NCBI RefSeq assembly: GCF_022539315.1
Contig: NC_066316.1
Span: forward strand, 66,699,494 to 66,763,493
Direction: 5' to 3'
From: Serinus canaria
Lineage: Eukaryota; Chordata; Aves; Passeriformes; Fringillidae
Length of the DNA stretch: 64,000 nucleotides
Positions 37,491-51,756 of the stretch are shown one piece after another. Position numbers and translations under genes: made by a program. Each line of letters begins with the position of its first letter. The stretch's first letter is position 1. Below the pieces are notes generated by a model. It worked only from the letters and a program-made list of their open reading frames with translations, was not told the origin of the DNA and ran no database searches.

Positions 37491-40400
37491 GTGTATATTA
37501 TGGGCCTTATATATTATGTATATGACTTGTATATGAAGCATGAATTTATATGTAGGGAGACATGTAACTGAGCAGTAAAGTTCAGGTAATACAAGAGGAA
37601 AGTTACCTTACTGTGAAGTCTCCTTGCTCATGATATTTTGTTATCTTTTGACAACTTCTCAGCCCCCCTTTCCCAATCTCTGGCTGCAGAGGTTAAGTGA
37701 TAAGGCAGGCCATCCACTGCTTTTCTTCAGCTACTTTTATTTTTAAAGCAGTGTCGATTACTGGAGATGTGGGTTGTGCATGTGTGAAACACAAAGGAGA
37801 GAATTTTGTGCATAGATTTAGCTTCTTGCTGCTTTATTTTATTTTACCCCTTTGTGTGTGTTCCTATAGGATCACTAAAGGGATTTTAGGCTATGTCTGT
37901 CAAAGAAATTTATATTTCTAGAGAGGATGCTAGATATAAGAAATAACTAGAATCTTAGAAAACAAAATTGAAACAGATTCATTTACAAAGAAGCAACCTA
38001 AGCTGTCAAATGGCAGCCCTCACAGATTCATCTGTGAAACATTCCTTTTGAAGTTCACCAGAGAATGAAATAATAGTCTATTGAGGGGATTGTGATTTAG
38101 CCAAGGGTGTGTTGCCCTGCTGGTGGCTGACATCTGATAAGCAGTAAAACTTCACTACACTTCAAGTTCTGGGTTCTTACTTTCAGTCTGATGAGGTCAT
38201 CCCACAGCCAAGACACTTCATATTTCTCTTCTCTGATACTCTCAGACTTAAAAGCTGCAAGATTTGTTCTTAATGTCTTAATCCTAGAAATAAAATTTTT
38301 GGGGAGGATGTGTAAGTGTAACACATAAGAAAGAGTTTTAATTTCATGTAATTTTTTGACCAGTCTGTTCTTGCTTTTTGTCAGGGTGAGGAAAAATGAT
38401 TTATGCGTTTACACTACAATCAAAAACATTTTCATCACTTGTGTAATACAGTTTTAACTTGATAAACTTGCAGAAGAACATACCTTTCAGTGAAAAAGTT
38501 AGTAACTTTAACCAAGATGTCAGCTGAAATGTCAAAAAGAAAGTCAATATATCTCCTTTAAAATAACATTGATTTACCTTTTCCATTAAGTGAATTGGAA
38601 AAAATTTATCATTCAGAATAAAAAGGGATTCAGTTCTATCAGTCAAGGGTCTAAAACCAAAATATGATCCAATTTTGGCTTTGTAATTAGTGAAAAAAAT
38701 TAAAATTGAGGGTTTGCTCCACTTGAGCATGGTACCCTAAGACTCATGTCTGAAGCTATCCAGAAAGCTTTAATCCTAGCCTCTTTTGGTCATCCCTGCA
38801 GGACATTTACACAGTGTTTGTATCCCTGTAGAAATCTTTTCTTCTTGTCTGAAGTGGTAAAAGTATCAAATATGTGATCATTAAAAGATATAAATACAAA
38901 AATGGAGGCGCTTGATGGAATATGAATTGCTGCTGTTGTAAGACACTGGAAATCAGGTCATGTCAAGCTACACAAAAAAGGTGACCTGTGGGTAGATCTG
39001 TCAAATGCTTTAGGCGCATTCAGTTCCTGAATACAGGGGTACTCTGGTATAGAAAAAAAATCTTCATTAGACTCTACAACTTCAACCTCAGCAGTTACCA
39101 TTGTAAGGAATAAGAATTTTATCATTCTATGTTGTTTGCATAATAAAACTGAAAGTTGCATTCAAGGAGTCAGTGAACACTTCTTGGGAGATAGGTTATC
39201 ACATAAGATGAGCTCTTGAACAATTTTGATGCTAAAATTTCTGTGAATGTTAACTAGCTTAGGCTTTTCCATCCCCCCCTTATCTTCCTCTCAAACATAT
39301 ACCCTGTTGGTATGCTTTCTCTCCATGGAGAAATACATGTTTATGCTAAGTAAAAAATTAAACCACCTGGTGTAAAAATAATTGTTGAAAGAGCTGTCAA
39401 TTTATTTCCCACTGCATTCTAGTGAGACAAAAGTAAAGCACTGATAAAATAACACTGCCTCCTGCAGATATGAAAACAATTTCTCTGGGAATAGGTTCTG
39501 TCATAGCACAAAGATAAAATCTTTCATATCGTGAAAAATAGGCCCTTTTTCTCTTTTGTTTATTTGCTGATATCCTGTTTCCAGGCAAAAAGACGCAAAG
39601 TTCTGCTAAATAGACTGGCCTATACTTAAAAAAAAAAAAAACTTCATTGATTTTGTGTTTTGGCTTGACTGAATGTTTTTACTTGTTGATTGTTTGGTTT
39701 GGCTTTTTTTTTTTTTTATGTGGGCATTTTTCAACTTTTAGGTGGCATTTATCAAGCTTCAATCCAGCTTGTCTAAGATTTTTATCTTCAACTTTAAAAA
39801 CTAGTCTCAAGACTGAAGGTTGCATATTTTTGGTCTGAACGTTTCATCTTGGAATGCAGATGATCATGTCATTAAAATTAAGGGCTTTTTGTGCCCATTT
39901 CACATGAAATGTGTCATTTATAATTTAACATATTGATGAGACACATCTTGTTCACTGATCTAGATATTTTCCTGCTCTAGGAAAGCTTCTTAACAATAAA
40001 TTAATTAATATAGGTAGCAAGTGTAAATATATAGTCATATCTGCTAAGATGTGTTTGAGTAACAAAATTATTCCAGGAAACAAACAAGTTAAATTTTAAC
40101 AAATATGACAGTAGGTAATCTGCACTTTCACAAATGGAAGCAAACATAGAAAAGTGGGTAGCGGGAAATGCTTGGGGAGTAGTTCATGAATAAGTACCAT
40201 GGAAAGTGTCACACCTTCCATATCACTGATCCTTTTTTTAAACCCGATTTCTCATTCCTGAACATTTGCTGCAAAAAAAAAAAATCGGCAAGTATCTCTT
40301 TTAAAAATTTAAAGACCTTATAAACTTTATGAGAAATGATAAAAATAAACAGCGTCTGTTAAAGACAAACAAATATTTGTCAATGTGAGTAGTAAAACTT

Positions 40401-43400
40401 GAATGAATAGCAGTCTAAGTTTATAATTAGGAGCCAGAAGTACTAGATGGAACCCAGATTAATCCTTATTTCACCAATTCTGATTTATCTCTTTTGAAGA
40501 GAATGTTTTGTTTTAAATACAATCAGACCTTTATTCAGCCTCATGTAACAGCTGCTGAAGTGATCAGAATTCAAATTCTTACAATGACCAAATGATTAAA
40601 CAAAGTCACCTCAAGAGTTCCTCTGAAATGCTGCTTACTTTTTTGATGGGATACTTTAGATAACAGCTCTTTTTCCTTCCCTTTGTAAATTTTGTATTTC
40701 AATGGAGTTCAGAGCCTTAAACAAAAATTTTGGGAATACAGGGAACAAAGAGAAGGTGAAGAACTTGCTATCCAGGTGATATTCCTGCCTGGTGTTACTG
40801 CAAGGTCTTGTATATTCCATCCAGATTCCAGTACATGCCCTGTATTCTCTTTATTGGATTTCAGGCTGCTTTTTTTTGAAACTTACATGTTCTACTCTTA
40901 TTAGATCAGTGGAAGAGCTGAAGAAGACATTGGCAATGATGTATCAACTTCACTTTTAAGGATGATATTAAGGTCTGGAGGACCACTGACCTTCCCTATG
41001 TCACTTTTTGGGTTATTTCATTTCCAAGAGATTCGTTACAAACCTCACTATTGTGTTGGGATCTTCCACAAGCTAAGTAAGATATTTCCTTGGGTTTTAG
41101 ATGTTATTCTATTCACTCAGCACTCAACTATTTCATTGGTAGCAGGGAATTGCCAGGACAGGAAAGCACACTTTCAATCCCTTCTTTAAAGCAGATCTTT
41201 ATTTTTAATAGTACCTTCTCTGTTTATGCTAGTATTTGTACTTTACAAACTATTTGTATTTACTGCCCAGTTAAAGGGTACTAGGAGAGTTTACAGGCTT
41301 CTAAATAAATGCATTTAGTTCATGCTCTGCAGAACACTAAAGCACCTACTTAATGCTAAGTAGCATTACCTACATGACCACATTTAAAGACTCATAAAAT
41401 TTGAATATGTCTACAGCTGTCTTGTTGTATCAACGCCCTAATTCAGTTTGGAATGTACATAACTACTCTCTATAGCAATGTGTTGTTGATGACATACACA
41501 GAAAATTTGATCCTCAAATGAAACCTCTTCAAATGGTCCAGCCTGTCAAACAGCACTAGTGAAATCAGGAAGCCATATGATGGATATCAGCTGAGAACCT
41601 GGTCCAGGAAAAACAGACAATCAAACTACAAAGTTATAGTTCATAACTAACTAATTCTAGAAACTAAGGACCATAAGAGTAGTGATTCTTATATGTACAT
41701 CTGGGGATGAATAAGAATGAAATAGTAAATCATCTGGAAACATTTTTGTGGAAAGTGCTTACTAAGGAAAAATGAGGTTTACAGTAAGTCAGGCAGAAAA
41801 TAAATATACGTCAAAAGACACACATGAGTAGGTAAACAGCCTATTTTGGGTTTAGAATTTTTAGAACTAATCCTAAAACTGTGAAGTCCCTCTAAAGCCA
41901 TTGATTATAAAAAAAAAATTTCTTTGATTCAGGCATATTTTTTTCACTATTTCCTTACTGTGCTTTTACTTCTAACTTTAAAAAAAAGATATGTGCTACA
42001 AGTTGGAAGCATGTGCTGAAACACCTAAACCAAGTTATGAAAACTAGGTATCTCTGCAGCTTCTCAAGTTATAACCCCTTTCCCTCCTTTTGCCCCATCA
42101 CAAAATTCATACCAGCTTTATGAGAGTAACCCTTCAGACTGAAGAGACAGCCAGCTATGGCAGGGAGTAATCTGGGGTGGTACACAGTGGTGTCCAGCAG
42201 AATGTTAGGCATTTTTGGAAAGCCTTCTTGGGCTCCAGCTGCCATTTCAGAAGGAGATAGCACTCCTCTTGGTCTGTGCCATAACTTCCAGCAGTGTGAT
42301 ATCTCAGACAGCATCAGGAGCATGTACACTACTGCCTTGTTAGATAAGAGTTAAAAATTAATCTCAAAGTTTAAGACCTTCCTATAAAACTGCTTTAATG
42401 CTGATCATGCAAGGTGTAATTGAAAAAAAATTAGCAGAACATCTGGTTCAACATCTAAGGAAATATTTGCAGACTTCAAACTACATAGGGGTTCTATATT
42501 AAAATTAATACCTCAGCCATTACTGGTAGTCAGTCAAGATTATATTTAATAAAGAAATGCATCCCTCCTACAGAAAATGGACTGAAACCACTATAAAATT
42601 ATCTGCATTTGGATAGAGTAGCAGATAGCTCTAAGTAAATGTTCATCTGAAACAACAGAATGTTCATCTGAAACAAGAGATGGTAATGCACAGAAAAAAG
42701 GTATTAGTGCTCCTGAACTCCCCATCAGTGCATCCACCCATGACTTGAATGTGTCAGCTTGCTTTGCTCTGAGAGACTGAATCAATTTATATCTGTAACT
42801 TTAGAAGTGGGATTAGCATAGTTTAATCTTTTAATATAGCAGGATTATAACACTCCCTTCAAGTTCAACAGTGTAAATTATTTTTTTTTTCTTTTCTATT
42901 TCCTATGTCTTTTTCTTTTTGCCTTTGGAAGTACAAGACAAGATACATGATTTATCAGAGTGGAATTTATTTTTTCTCAAAATATCCTAACATACCATCT
43001 ACATATGATACTACTAAAAGTGGGTTCAAAGGGCTAACTCTGCTAATGAACTTGAAGAGAAAGTAATGTTGGCCACTAAGACAGGGAGGAAAAAAAATGT
43101 ATCTTGTGGGAGCTTTAAGGTAGGATTAGCTACAGTTTTTACAGTGGGGACTACACCTATAATGACCTTAGTAAGAAAGAGTGAATAATTCATTATCTAT
43201 GTCTTTCACTGGTGATTAATTTTTTTTTGTCAGAAGAAATTTATGCTTTTCAAACCATATAATTAAAACAACAGAAGCTTTGACCACAAAGCTGTAATTG
43301 GATGATACTGGTTTTGATAGCAATATATTTAGAAATCTAAAAGAAATAAGGTATTACAATTTTATCTTTACACATACATGCAAATAATGAAAGAGCAATA

Positions 43401-44598
43401 GCAATTATGATATAGTTCATAAAGATTTGCCTTGGAATAGAAGGTAATACCTATGGTAATAATAAACATGAAATCTGCCAGTGAAGTAATATGTAAAAAA
43501 AAATACATTAATAGCAACCTAAAGGATGTAACAAGATCCTTAAAATTCCTAATCAGCCCAGGTTGCATAGTTTAATACTCCCATTTTAAGACACAGTAAA
43601 TTTGTGTTCCAGGAGCTTCAGATGCAAGACTTGGAAATAGTTACCATAAAATCTTATGTTATGGAATTTGTGCCTAAGTTTAAATTGGTGGGAAAATTCA
43701 TTTTTTTCTTTCTGTCTTTTGTAGCTGCAGTAGGGTTTTTTTCTGGATGGAGCTGGACAAGCCATTCCCCTGCAAGAAGACAAGCAGAACAATTTCCTGG
43801 GAAAAGGCTCAGCTAACAGTTAAAATCATTCAGGATTCATCTTTAATGGTGAAATGAGAGAAATAACTCCAAAGGACAATTATTTTTCATGTATCTCCAA
43901 CATCTATCTTTATTTATCTTTAATGTGCTAACTGGCCATCTAGAGGTGTCTATCTCAGCAGTGACTTTACAGAGAGCTGGCATTGCCAGGATGCATCCCT
44001 GAGGACAGCCAAAGGGAAGAGAAAAGGAAATCTCACTATGGGGCTCACTTGGGTGCCTTCAGATGCCTGAAACTAGTCATGAGACTCAATCTAGTCTTCA
44101 CTCAAAAGTAATTTTAATTCACCAAAACACAATGCCACTATTTTTGCCATGCTGTTTCAGCCTGACTTTGGTAGCTTAATGCATTTATACAATAAAAAAT
44201 TAACTTCGTTCACAGAACTTTAAATAGTTTTATTTTGTCTTACAGAATAATTAGGTGTCAGGCAAATTGAAAAGACAAATTTCCCTCTGTGTTCAAACAT
44301 TTTATTGTCTCTAGGTAACTAGCAAGGAAGCTGTAAAAAACTATAGTTTTTCCAGTTTTCTCATGAACTCCAAAGTCTTTTGAATTTGCAAGATTCTCCT
44401 ATGCTTACTAGTTGAAACATTGGGATTAGTTCAACAGTGTTGTCTGCAGAGTCTAAGGATACTTGGATGCATTAACACTGAATAAATACAGGAAGAGCTA
44501 TTAAAAGTAATTTAAAGTAAAATGAGAATTAGGTCAATAATTTGTTATAGACTGAAATCTCCCATAGAAAAAGGGAGATATTTTCATATGGCAGGGTG
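37491..44598. other. Non-coding AT-rich stretch, no gene seen
   Basis: No gene or transposon is recognised. The longest frame is 109 codons (38401-38730, minus), with no recognisable domain. T runs at about 39707-39718 and 42869-42880 are simple low complexity. The tandem duplication at 42638-42679 is listed separately. Confidence 0.55.
42638..42679. repeat. 21-bp tandem duplication
   Basis: Two adjacent copies of a 21-bp unit beginning AATGTTCATCTGAAACAA (42638-42658 and 42659-42679) differ at a single base (C to G near the end). It is a recent local duplication. Confidence 0.9.
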
Positions 44599-44599
44599 A

Positions 44600-44658
44600 A
44601 TATATATATATGGGTGTGCGTGTGTGTGTGTGTGTGTGTGTGTTTATATGTATATATG
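44600..44658. repeat. Compound (TA)n(TG)n microsatellite
   Basis: A TATATA run passes into GGGTGTGCG and about fourteen TG units, then returns to TATATG sequence. The small open frames on both strands here (including a Thr/His repeat on the minus strand) are artefacts. Confidence 0.95.
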
Positions 44659-46317
44659 AGACAAAAATTTGCAAGAGCTACTAAGGAAAAAAAAAAAAAG
44701 ATAAGAGCTTTAATGTATTTCAATATTCAGATGCATCCATCCTATTACCAGAATGTACCAGCTGGCTTTCAGCAGTGGCACATAGTTATTTAAAAAGAAA
44801 ATACTGTGAAATGAAGGACCAATGGAAGCTCATCTTTTTCAATTAACTGTCAAAAGGATCATAAAATCAACTATAATATATATTCATTTTTCTAATTTAT
44901 AAAGACAAACCAAGATGAAAAACATACCCAAATAAAACTCAGCATGCATTGACTTATCACTTGTACTTATCAGAAGGGAATATCACAAATATTCATTAAA
45001 ATTCAACTCTAGGGATGAACATAAAGACATGCAATAATCAGATAAGATGCTGTGAAGTGGTAGTAGCATTTTCATATGCGAGGACAGCAAATTGTAAGAG
45101 ACCAATTATTAGTCACACGAGGACAAACATTAATGAGTTAAATGGTTTACTGTTCTGAGTAGTACTGAGTACTTACTAAAATTATGAACCATCAAAATAA
45201 TGCATGGAAATCTGACAAGAATGTGAGATAAGCAAATCTTCTTTTTGCCCCTTTCATGTAGCCTATTGCCATTAACACATAAATTAATAATATACCTGGG
45301 TAATTTCAGTCCATGTCATTAATCACTGTAGACCCTTATGCATGCTTGGCTTCCTTCCAAAAAGCCAGGAGAGCAAGTACATTTCATAGTCTATTTGCCC
45401 AAACACCATTAAGACAGCAAAAATACTTCACCCCACATGCTGTGAAAAAGCTAAATTTTAAAGGAGTTCATCCCTAACAGGGAGCTTCTTTCTTCCTAGC
45501 TCTTCTCACTCCATACATTTGTGTGAGTACACAACATTGAGAGCAACATGAAATTGCCAGTGCAGATAAGGTAGTTCTGACAGTTCTCACTATGCTTTTA
45601 AAATTCATAAGAATCTTAAACCATGAGTCAGAAGAGCAGAAGCTGTTTCTCCTCAGCCTCTGGAGTCATCTGATAAAGCAGTGAAAGTGAAAGGTTTAAA
45701 TATCATGATCTCAGGATCCTTGCAAGTATCAGCTGCTATTGTTGTTTACACATCTTCCTAATACAGCAGTATTCATTGGAATAATTAATAAGCAAAAATC
45801 CTCTTACAGCGCAGACTTTCTTTATGGTATTTCTGCTTAATAGATGTCCATCATAACTCTTCATAATCTGAATAGATAAAGCTTCCTCCCATCTCTATTT
45901 CCTTCCTCTCCATTCACACCAAAGCCAGGTTTGAGTGGGATGGATCCCTATCACCAGGCAGCATTTCTGAGGATGTCACTCATGAGCGTGCAGCCACAGC
46001 TCTCTGGCACTGCTTCACAATAAAAGATTTTTGTTGCTACACACTTCCAGCTATTGTTGCATTTCCAAAGATTATCAGAAATAACAGGAGGCCATCAAAA
46101 AACATGTCAGGCAAGCCTGAAAATTTAGTCAGCATTCATAGGAGATTATTCTCCATTTCTTGGTCTTTGCAAAGTACCTCTCTCATCATTTCAAAATGCT
46201 CCTGAGTGTTTGAAGAACAATAATTTACCAGAAAGGCGCCAAGTTGCTGTAAAAATCTTACAAGTTAGCTTCATGGCAAGCATGCATCACATCTCAGCCA
46301 TCCTCAAAAAAGAAAAT

Positions 46318-46398
46318 ATGAGTCAGCGTGTGTCAGCAATCAGACATATTTTTCTGTCAAGCAGATAAATGTCTGACATCTTTCTGTCACTCCTGACA
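46318..46398. promoter_or_regulatory. Possible enhancer core: AP-1/MARE-like site plus five TGACA/TGTCA motifs
   Basis: ATGAGTCAGCG at 46318-46328 matches the NF-E2/Maf recognition consensus RTGASTCAGCA at 10 of 11 positions, and a TGTCAGCA half-site follows at 46331. Within 46331-46398 the pentamer TGTCA or its complement TGACA occurs five times (46331, 46355, 46374, 46385, 46394). Two of these extend to CTGTCA, the complement of the TGACAG site bound by Meis/TGIF-type TALE homeodomain proteins. The motif matches are visible in the sequence; regulatory function is inference. Confidence 0.3.
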
Positions 46399-49300
46399 AT
46401 TTTATCAATTTTCTGGGGCTCTGTTTATCTGCTGTGATCCTAAAATTCCTGCAGGCCATTGTGGAAAACCACAGATCCTGCTGCTGCTTTAGGCTGACCT
46501 ACATTCCCCAAAAGATTAGGCAGCCCAAAATACCATCTTTAACTTTCTGGGACACTTCTGAACAACAATAAGCTTCACGAGGAGGAAAACACATTAACAC
46601 AAGCTCCAATTTGCATCAGTTTTCTCTCCTGGCAGAGCCTCTGAAGTAGCAGTGTCACTGAGGGGCTGGCACTGCTCTCAGATCTTCTGTGAGTGGTGTT
46701 TGACTGGTGATCGCTTGCCTTTTAACTTCTTTAGAAAACAGCAGCAAAGCAATCCTGTCAGTGCTGTTTTATTTACCCCAAAGAGGGGGCATGTGGCCTC
46801 TCAGTAAAAAAAACCCCACAAACAAAAATCCTAATTAGATAATGATTAAAGTCTAGAGGACACATCACCTCCTCTGTGCAAAATAGGTGCTGGGAAACAA
46901 AAGATTCTCGCAACGTAGGCTCTGCTTGCTTCAGCTCACCAAACACTGCATTCAGGTACACAATGTTCACTATCAATGCAACTAAAGAAAAAAATGCTGG
47001 ATGGGAGTCCCTGAACCTCATTTGTGGGAATAAACTGTGTCCTTTCTAGGGGGTGCTTGCTGAGGGTATGGGCTGGGGATTCTGCTCCAGACTCATAGGT
47101 ATGCACATTATACATTAAGTGTATAGAATGTGGGTCTACCTGTGTAACTGGGTGCCAGAGGTCCTTGCCTGGTCATGGAGATCTACTCAAGCTAGTGGGG
47201 GAAGCTACAAGGCCACCTAGGCCCACTGAGCTCTGCCTCAAGTAAACACCTGCATTAAGCCAACTAAACAGCTCTCCATTCGTCATATTGCCATGTTTTA
47301 CACTCAGAATTTTTGAAATAAATTTTTCTTCAAACAAAAAGCCTTTTCTTAATGTGGCAAATTTTGAGAAATTTTGGTGATGATGTGCAGACATGGTGAT
47401 ACAAAAAAGGAAAAAGAAGGAAAATTTATGAAGTTGTGACATTTGAAAATTATTTCTCATCTGTGCAAGTTAAAGGGAACCAAGTACAACATGTGTTATA
47501 AGGAGACTGTTTCAGTACGTGGTACCTTTCCTAGTCTTTTGTGTAAAACATTGTGACTAAAAGCAGAAAAAGAGTGTGTTAATAACATTCACAATAATAC
47601 TTACATCAAGTTTGCAGATCTTCCTTCACAATACCCTAGTATAATCATATCTGTGCAGAAATATAAATGAAAGTGGTACCAATAGTGGAACATGGCATAG
47701 AAACACTTTATGGGTGAGTGACAGCAGACAGGAATTTGGAACACTGTGATGGCTGTCCCACCTGAAATTGACTTTCTCTGCCTTCTTCATGAGCACCTCT
47801 AACAGCAAACCCCAAACAGGGAACCAAGCCAAGCACAACATCAGATCCTAATCAGTGGCAAATCCTCTAACAGGGTGCTAGCCACAAAACTAGGCTGAGG
47901 TGTAAATAACCGGGGATGATATTCATTCTTGCTTCAGTGGTGTCAGGTATTAATGCCTACTTACCTTTTGTCCCAGTTTTATGTTTTTCACTTGATTTAT
48001 GAATCCCAGTCTTAGTGCCCTGTTGTTTCAGCACAAAAGAATCTGAAGTGAAAAAGGAATTGCCAGAGAAACTCCAATGATCCTAGGTAATCCTGCAATG
48101 CTTTGGTGACTTCAAGATGCTTAGACTTCAAGACATTATAATCTGACCAGGTTTGAACAACTTTTAGGCTTTTGCCCCTGTCATGAATGAAATGAGCCCT
48201 AAACAGTACTGTCACAGTCTCCTAAATATTTTTTTTACAGATACAGAGGTTAGTCACAATGAAAGAAGAAATATTCAATTCTCATAGTTTACCAAATCAA
48301 GAGTGAAGAGGCTTTTAATTTATTAGAGATATAAAATTGCTACCAACCAGTAAACTATATATTCAAAATTCAATAGCAGTAACACAAGCAAACCCCAGTA
48401 TTAGATGCTCAAAAATGTTAATAAACAGCTACACATTTCTAAAAACCTTTCTGCTATTAACTCCCAGAGCCTTACACACCCACACCCCTGCTTAGAGAGG
48501 TACATTCCATGCAAACAAAATTGTCCACACCACTGTGTGTCACACACATGTTCCCATTTTTGGGACCATGATGTTCTGTGAGAGATGTGGCTTACTCTTT
48601 GATAAAACAATAATCAGACAAAGCAAAAGACTGCAATATAGATGATTCAGCAAAGACCCATCAGCATTTAAAGAGGGCTGACAGTAGGAGGCCTTATAAA
48701 TTTGTTATAGGAGACTTAATTTGAACAGGGCCTGAAATTGTAACGGTGAGGTGGGGCACAGTAAAGAGGACTTTAAATTTTCTAGAGGTAGGTGGGTTTT
48801 TTGTTTTTATGGTTTTTTTGCAGTGTTTTTTTTGCCTTAGAAGTCAAACTTTCATTGCTATTAAAGAAGTTACTTAAAAACTCCTGTGTTAAATCAGAAT
48901 GGTCCATAAAAAGTTTCCTTTAGGCAAAATGCATTTCTTGCTACAAAGCTTATTTTGATATTTGATATTCTACTGATTTCAAAAAAGTAAAAGGGATTGC
49001 TGGGTTTGTTTCCTTTCATGCCACTCTTCTACTGGTACAGTCTCTTGTACACAATAGGGTTTTTCTGCTGGGAGAAAACTAATTTAACTCTATTGTCTAA
49101 CATGATGAATCCAGCTAAAATATATTGTTTGTTGCCCACGGTTTTTAAAGTGGCTGAGATTTGCACTGTCTTACTTTGTACTCTATGTACTTTGTAAACA
49201 CATGTAAGGATCAACTGAAGAAAACAGAACAAAAAATTACCTTAAGAATTATTAAATACCACTTTTATGAAAGTATTTATTATACAAATTTCCAGTAGAA

Positions 49301-51577
49301 AAACATTAGTCAAGGTTTCAGAAAAAGAGATGGTGTGATAGACTTATAAAGATGATGAATTACAGTAATACCTCAATTTACTTTGTAGATCTTATTACAC
49401 TTACACAAAACTTCTATTCTCTTTCCATTCTGAAGATTCTTCAAAATCATTTTAATTATTCAGTTTGGTGATAAGAATTGAACTGAGGTTGATGATGGTA
49501 AAAATTTTGAACTGTTTAATGTCAGTCAATGCAAAGTCACACTTCAGGACCTCACTACTAGAGAATAAATCTGCCTGTAGAAGATAGAAGATGAGGTACC
49601 ATAGGAAAATCCAGTACCAAAAAGATAATTAATTCATAAAACTTGCAGGGAAAATCTTCCAGTTGTGTGTTTATTGTCTTATAATATTTATTGTCAACAT
49701 AGAGAGGTGGAGCAACAACACGGTAAGCAACAGCCATGGGGTAGGTTATGTTCTTACAAAGCAAAGAAAGTTTGTCTTACTGTGTTCTGAGCAGGCAGTA
49801 AAGACTTGAAGTCTCATAAACTGTTCTTTGATTGCTTTTCATTTTGTAAGGCTTTGCATTTTCTGCTGTCTTTTGGAAAAACACTCAAATATTATGAAAA
49901 GAAGGAGAGAAAAATAAATAAAGTTCAAAACGTAATCTGAAATAGACTGTGGCCATGGCATTTCTGTTCTGAGAAGCAAAATATAAAATAATAATCAAAA
50001 ATAATCAAGAAGCATAGCACCCTATAGAAATTTCAGTTTTCAGATGAAAGAAGTCTACAGGTAGGTATCCAAACAAAACAAATATTTTAAAGTTCACTAA
50101 GTGTGATGAATGAGTTCTTATTATTAGATTGTGTGAGTGCCTATTTTTATATTATATAACTAATTTCACCACTGTGTTTGAAGTATGATCCTTTTTTTGA
50201 ACTCAGCCTCATGAGAAATGTGCTTTTTTTAGCAGAACTGCAATTCACTAAGCAGCAGTGCAAATTCTGTAGACATATTACCTGTGTCCCGTATTAAATA
50301 TAATGAGGCAACTTCACATGGTTCCAGGCCAAGACATCAGTAAACACATGGGTAAATTAAAAGCAAGACAGTTTCTGGAAAACATTCTTGAGGAAGGGAT
50401 ACAGCTTTAAGTTCCTCACTTCTGGGCTCTGACTTGGCATTGTGTTACTCTTTGCATTCCAAAGGCTATAGGAAAACCCATGGGACCTCCTTGCTTCCTT
50501 GGAAAGGAAAATATCACCTCCACAGAATTGCTATGCCTAAAAATAGCTTCCATTGAAAGATATGCAATGAAATGTACAAAACATATCTCACACGTATAGT
50601 TTATACATCTGCTAAAAATATTGAAATAATTCGGGTTGCCTTTGGGGACAAAACTAGAAGATTTCTAAAATCTTTCAAAGTTTACTGAGTAACAAAGCCT
50701 CTTGTAAACTGGATCAAGAAACACATACAACACTGACTAAAATTCACATTTTCCCAGGGTTTGTTTCCCACCCTGGTAAGCCCTTGTTAGAAATGGCTTT
50801 GCCCTGTATATGGCACCTTATAATTTTGATGATCTTTTTCAAAAACCAATAGCTCATTCTTGATAATAGAATCAGTGTGCTAACCCAGCTGTCATAAATA
50901 AGGTTTTCCCCTAGTTTCCAAATGGGATCAATTTCTCTTGCTTGTTTTACAGCAACATGCAGAATAATTACTGCAGTTTTGTTTAACAAATTAATTGCAA
51001 AACAATTTTATAACACAAGCATTTGCAAGTGGAATATTTAGGTTACAAAATATTTCACAGATAATGGCTACTGACTTCTTCTCATGGTGAATACAGGTGT
51101 TTGTGAGACGAGACAACTTTTGATATGTAAAGAAAAAAATCCACCCTCAGCCAGACATCAAAAACCAAGTTGCTACCTGGGTGCTCTATCTATTAGTGTT
51201 GAGCTTATCCTTATATATCCTTCTCATAACATTCCTAAGAGGGTTAAAATCATCATTTAGAAGAATGTAGGTGCAGTTATGAGGGCAGGACTTCTTAGTA
51301 CTCACTTTTCTGATTGTTTTTAATTCTGTCTAATAAATACCATTGGCTGAGCCACAGATTGAAAAACAAGAAACCATGTCAAGGAGTGAGTAGAGATTTA
51401 CTCTTTACTTTGGAAACAATTTTGGAGTTCTAAAATGTTGGAACAACAAAACCAATGAGCCATATTATAAACAAGGGGTCATCTGCATTGGGAAATTCCA
51501 TTGCTTAGAATACCCAAAGTAGATTAGGAATAGTATTTAGCCCACCTAAGTCTGTGGACTTTACAAAATTATACTAA

Positions 51578-51595
51578 TTTTTTTTTTTTTTTTTT
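51578..51595. repeat. T18 homopolymer
   Basis: An uninterrupted run of about 18 T; simple low complexity. Confidence 0.9.
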
Positions 51596-51756
51596 GCTTC
51601 AATCTGAACCTAAATATCCCTGTTGCTCATTAATCTACAATACAGATATTAAATAAACCCACTCATGCCAGTTCAGATTACTTTAGATTAGTTCAGATTT
51701 CTGTAAGGAATATATCAACTTTCATAACAAATTAGCATGCACTCACACACACATAA

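Larger units (their letters stand above)
44659..51756. other. Non-coding stretch with a possible regulatory segment
   Basis: No gene or transposon is recognised. The part from about 45100 to 46600 has a mixed, non-repetitive texture with homeodomain-like AATTA/ATTAAT motifs and the TGACA cluster listed separately, and is the best candidate in the window for conserved non-coding DNA. Open frames reach 95 codons (47173-47460, minus) without recognisable content. Confidence 0.5.
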
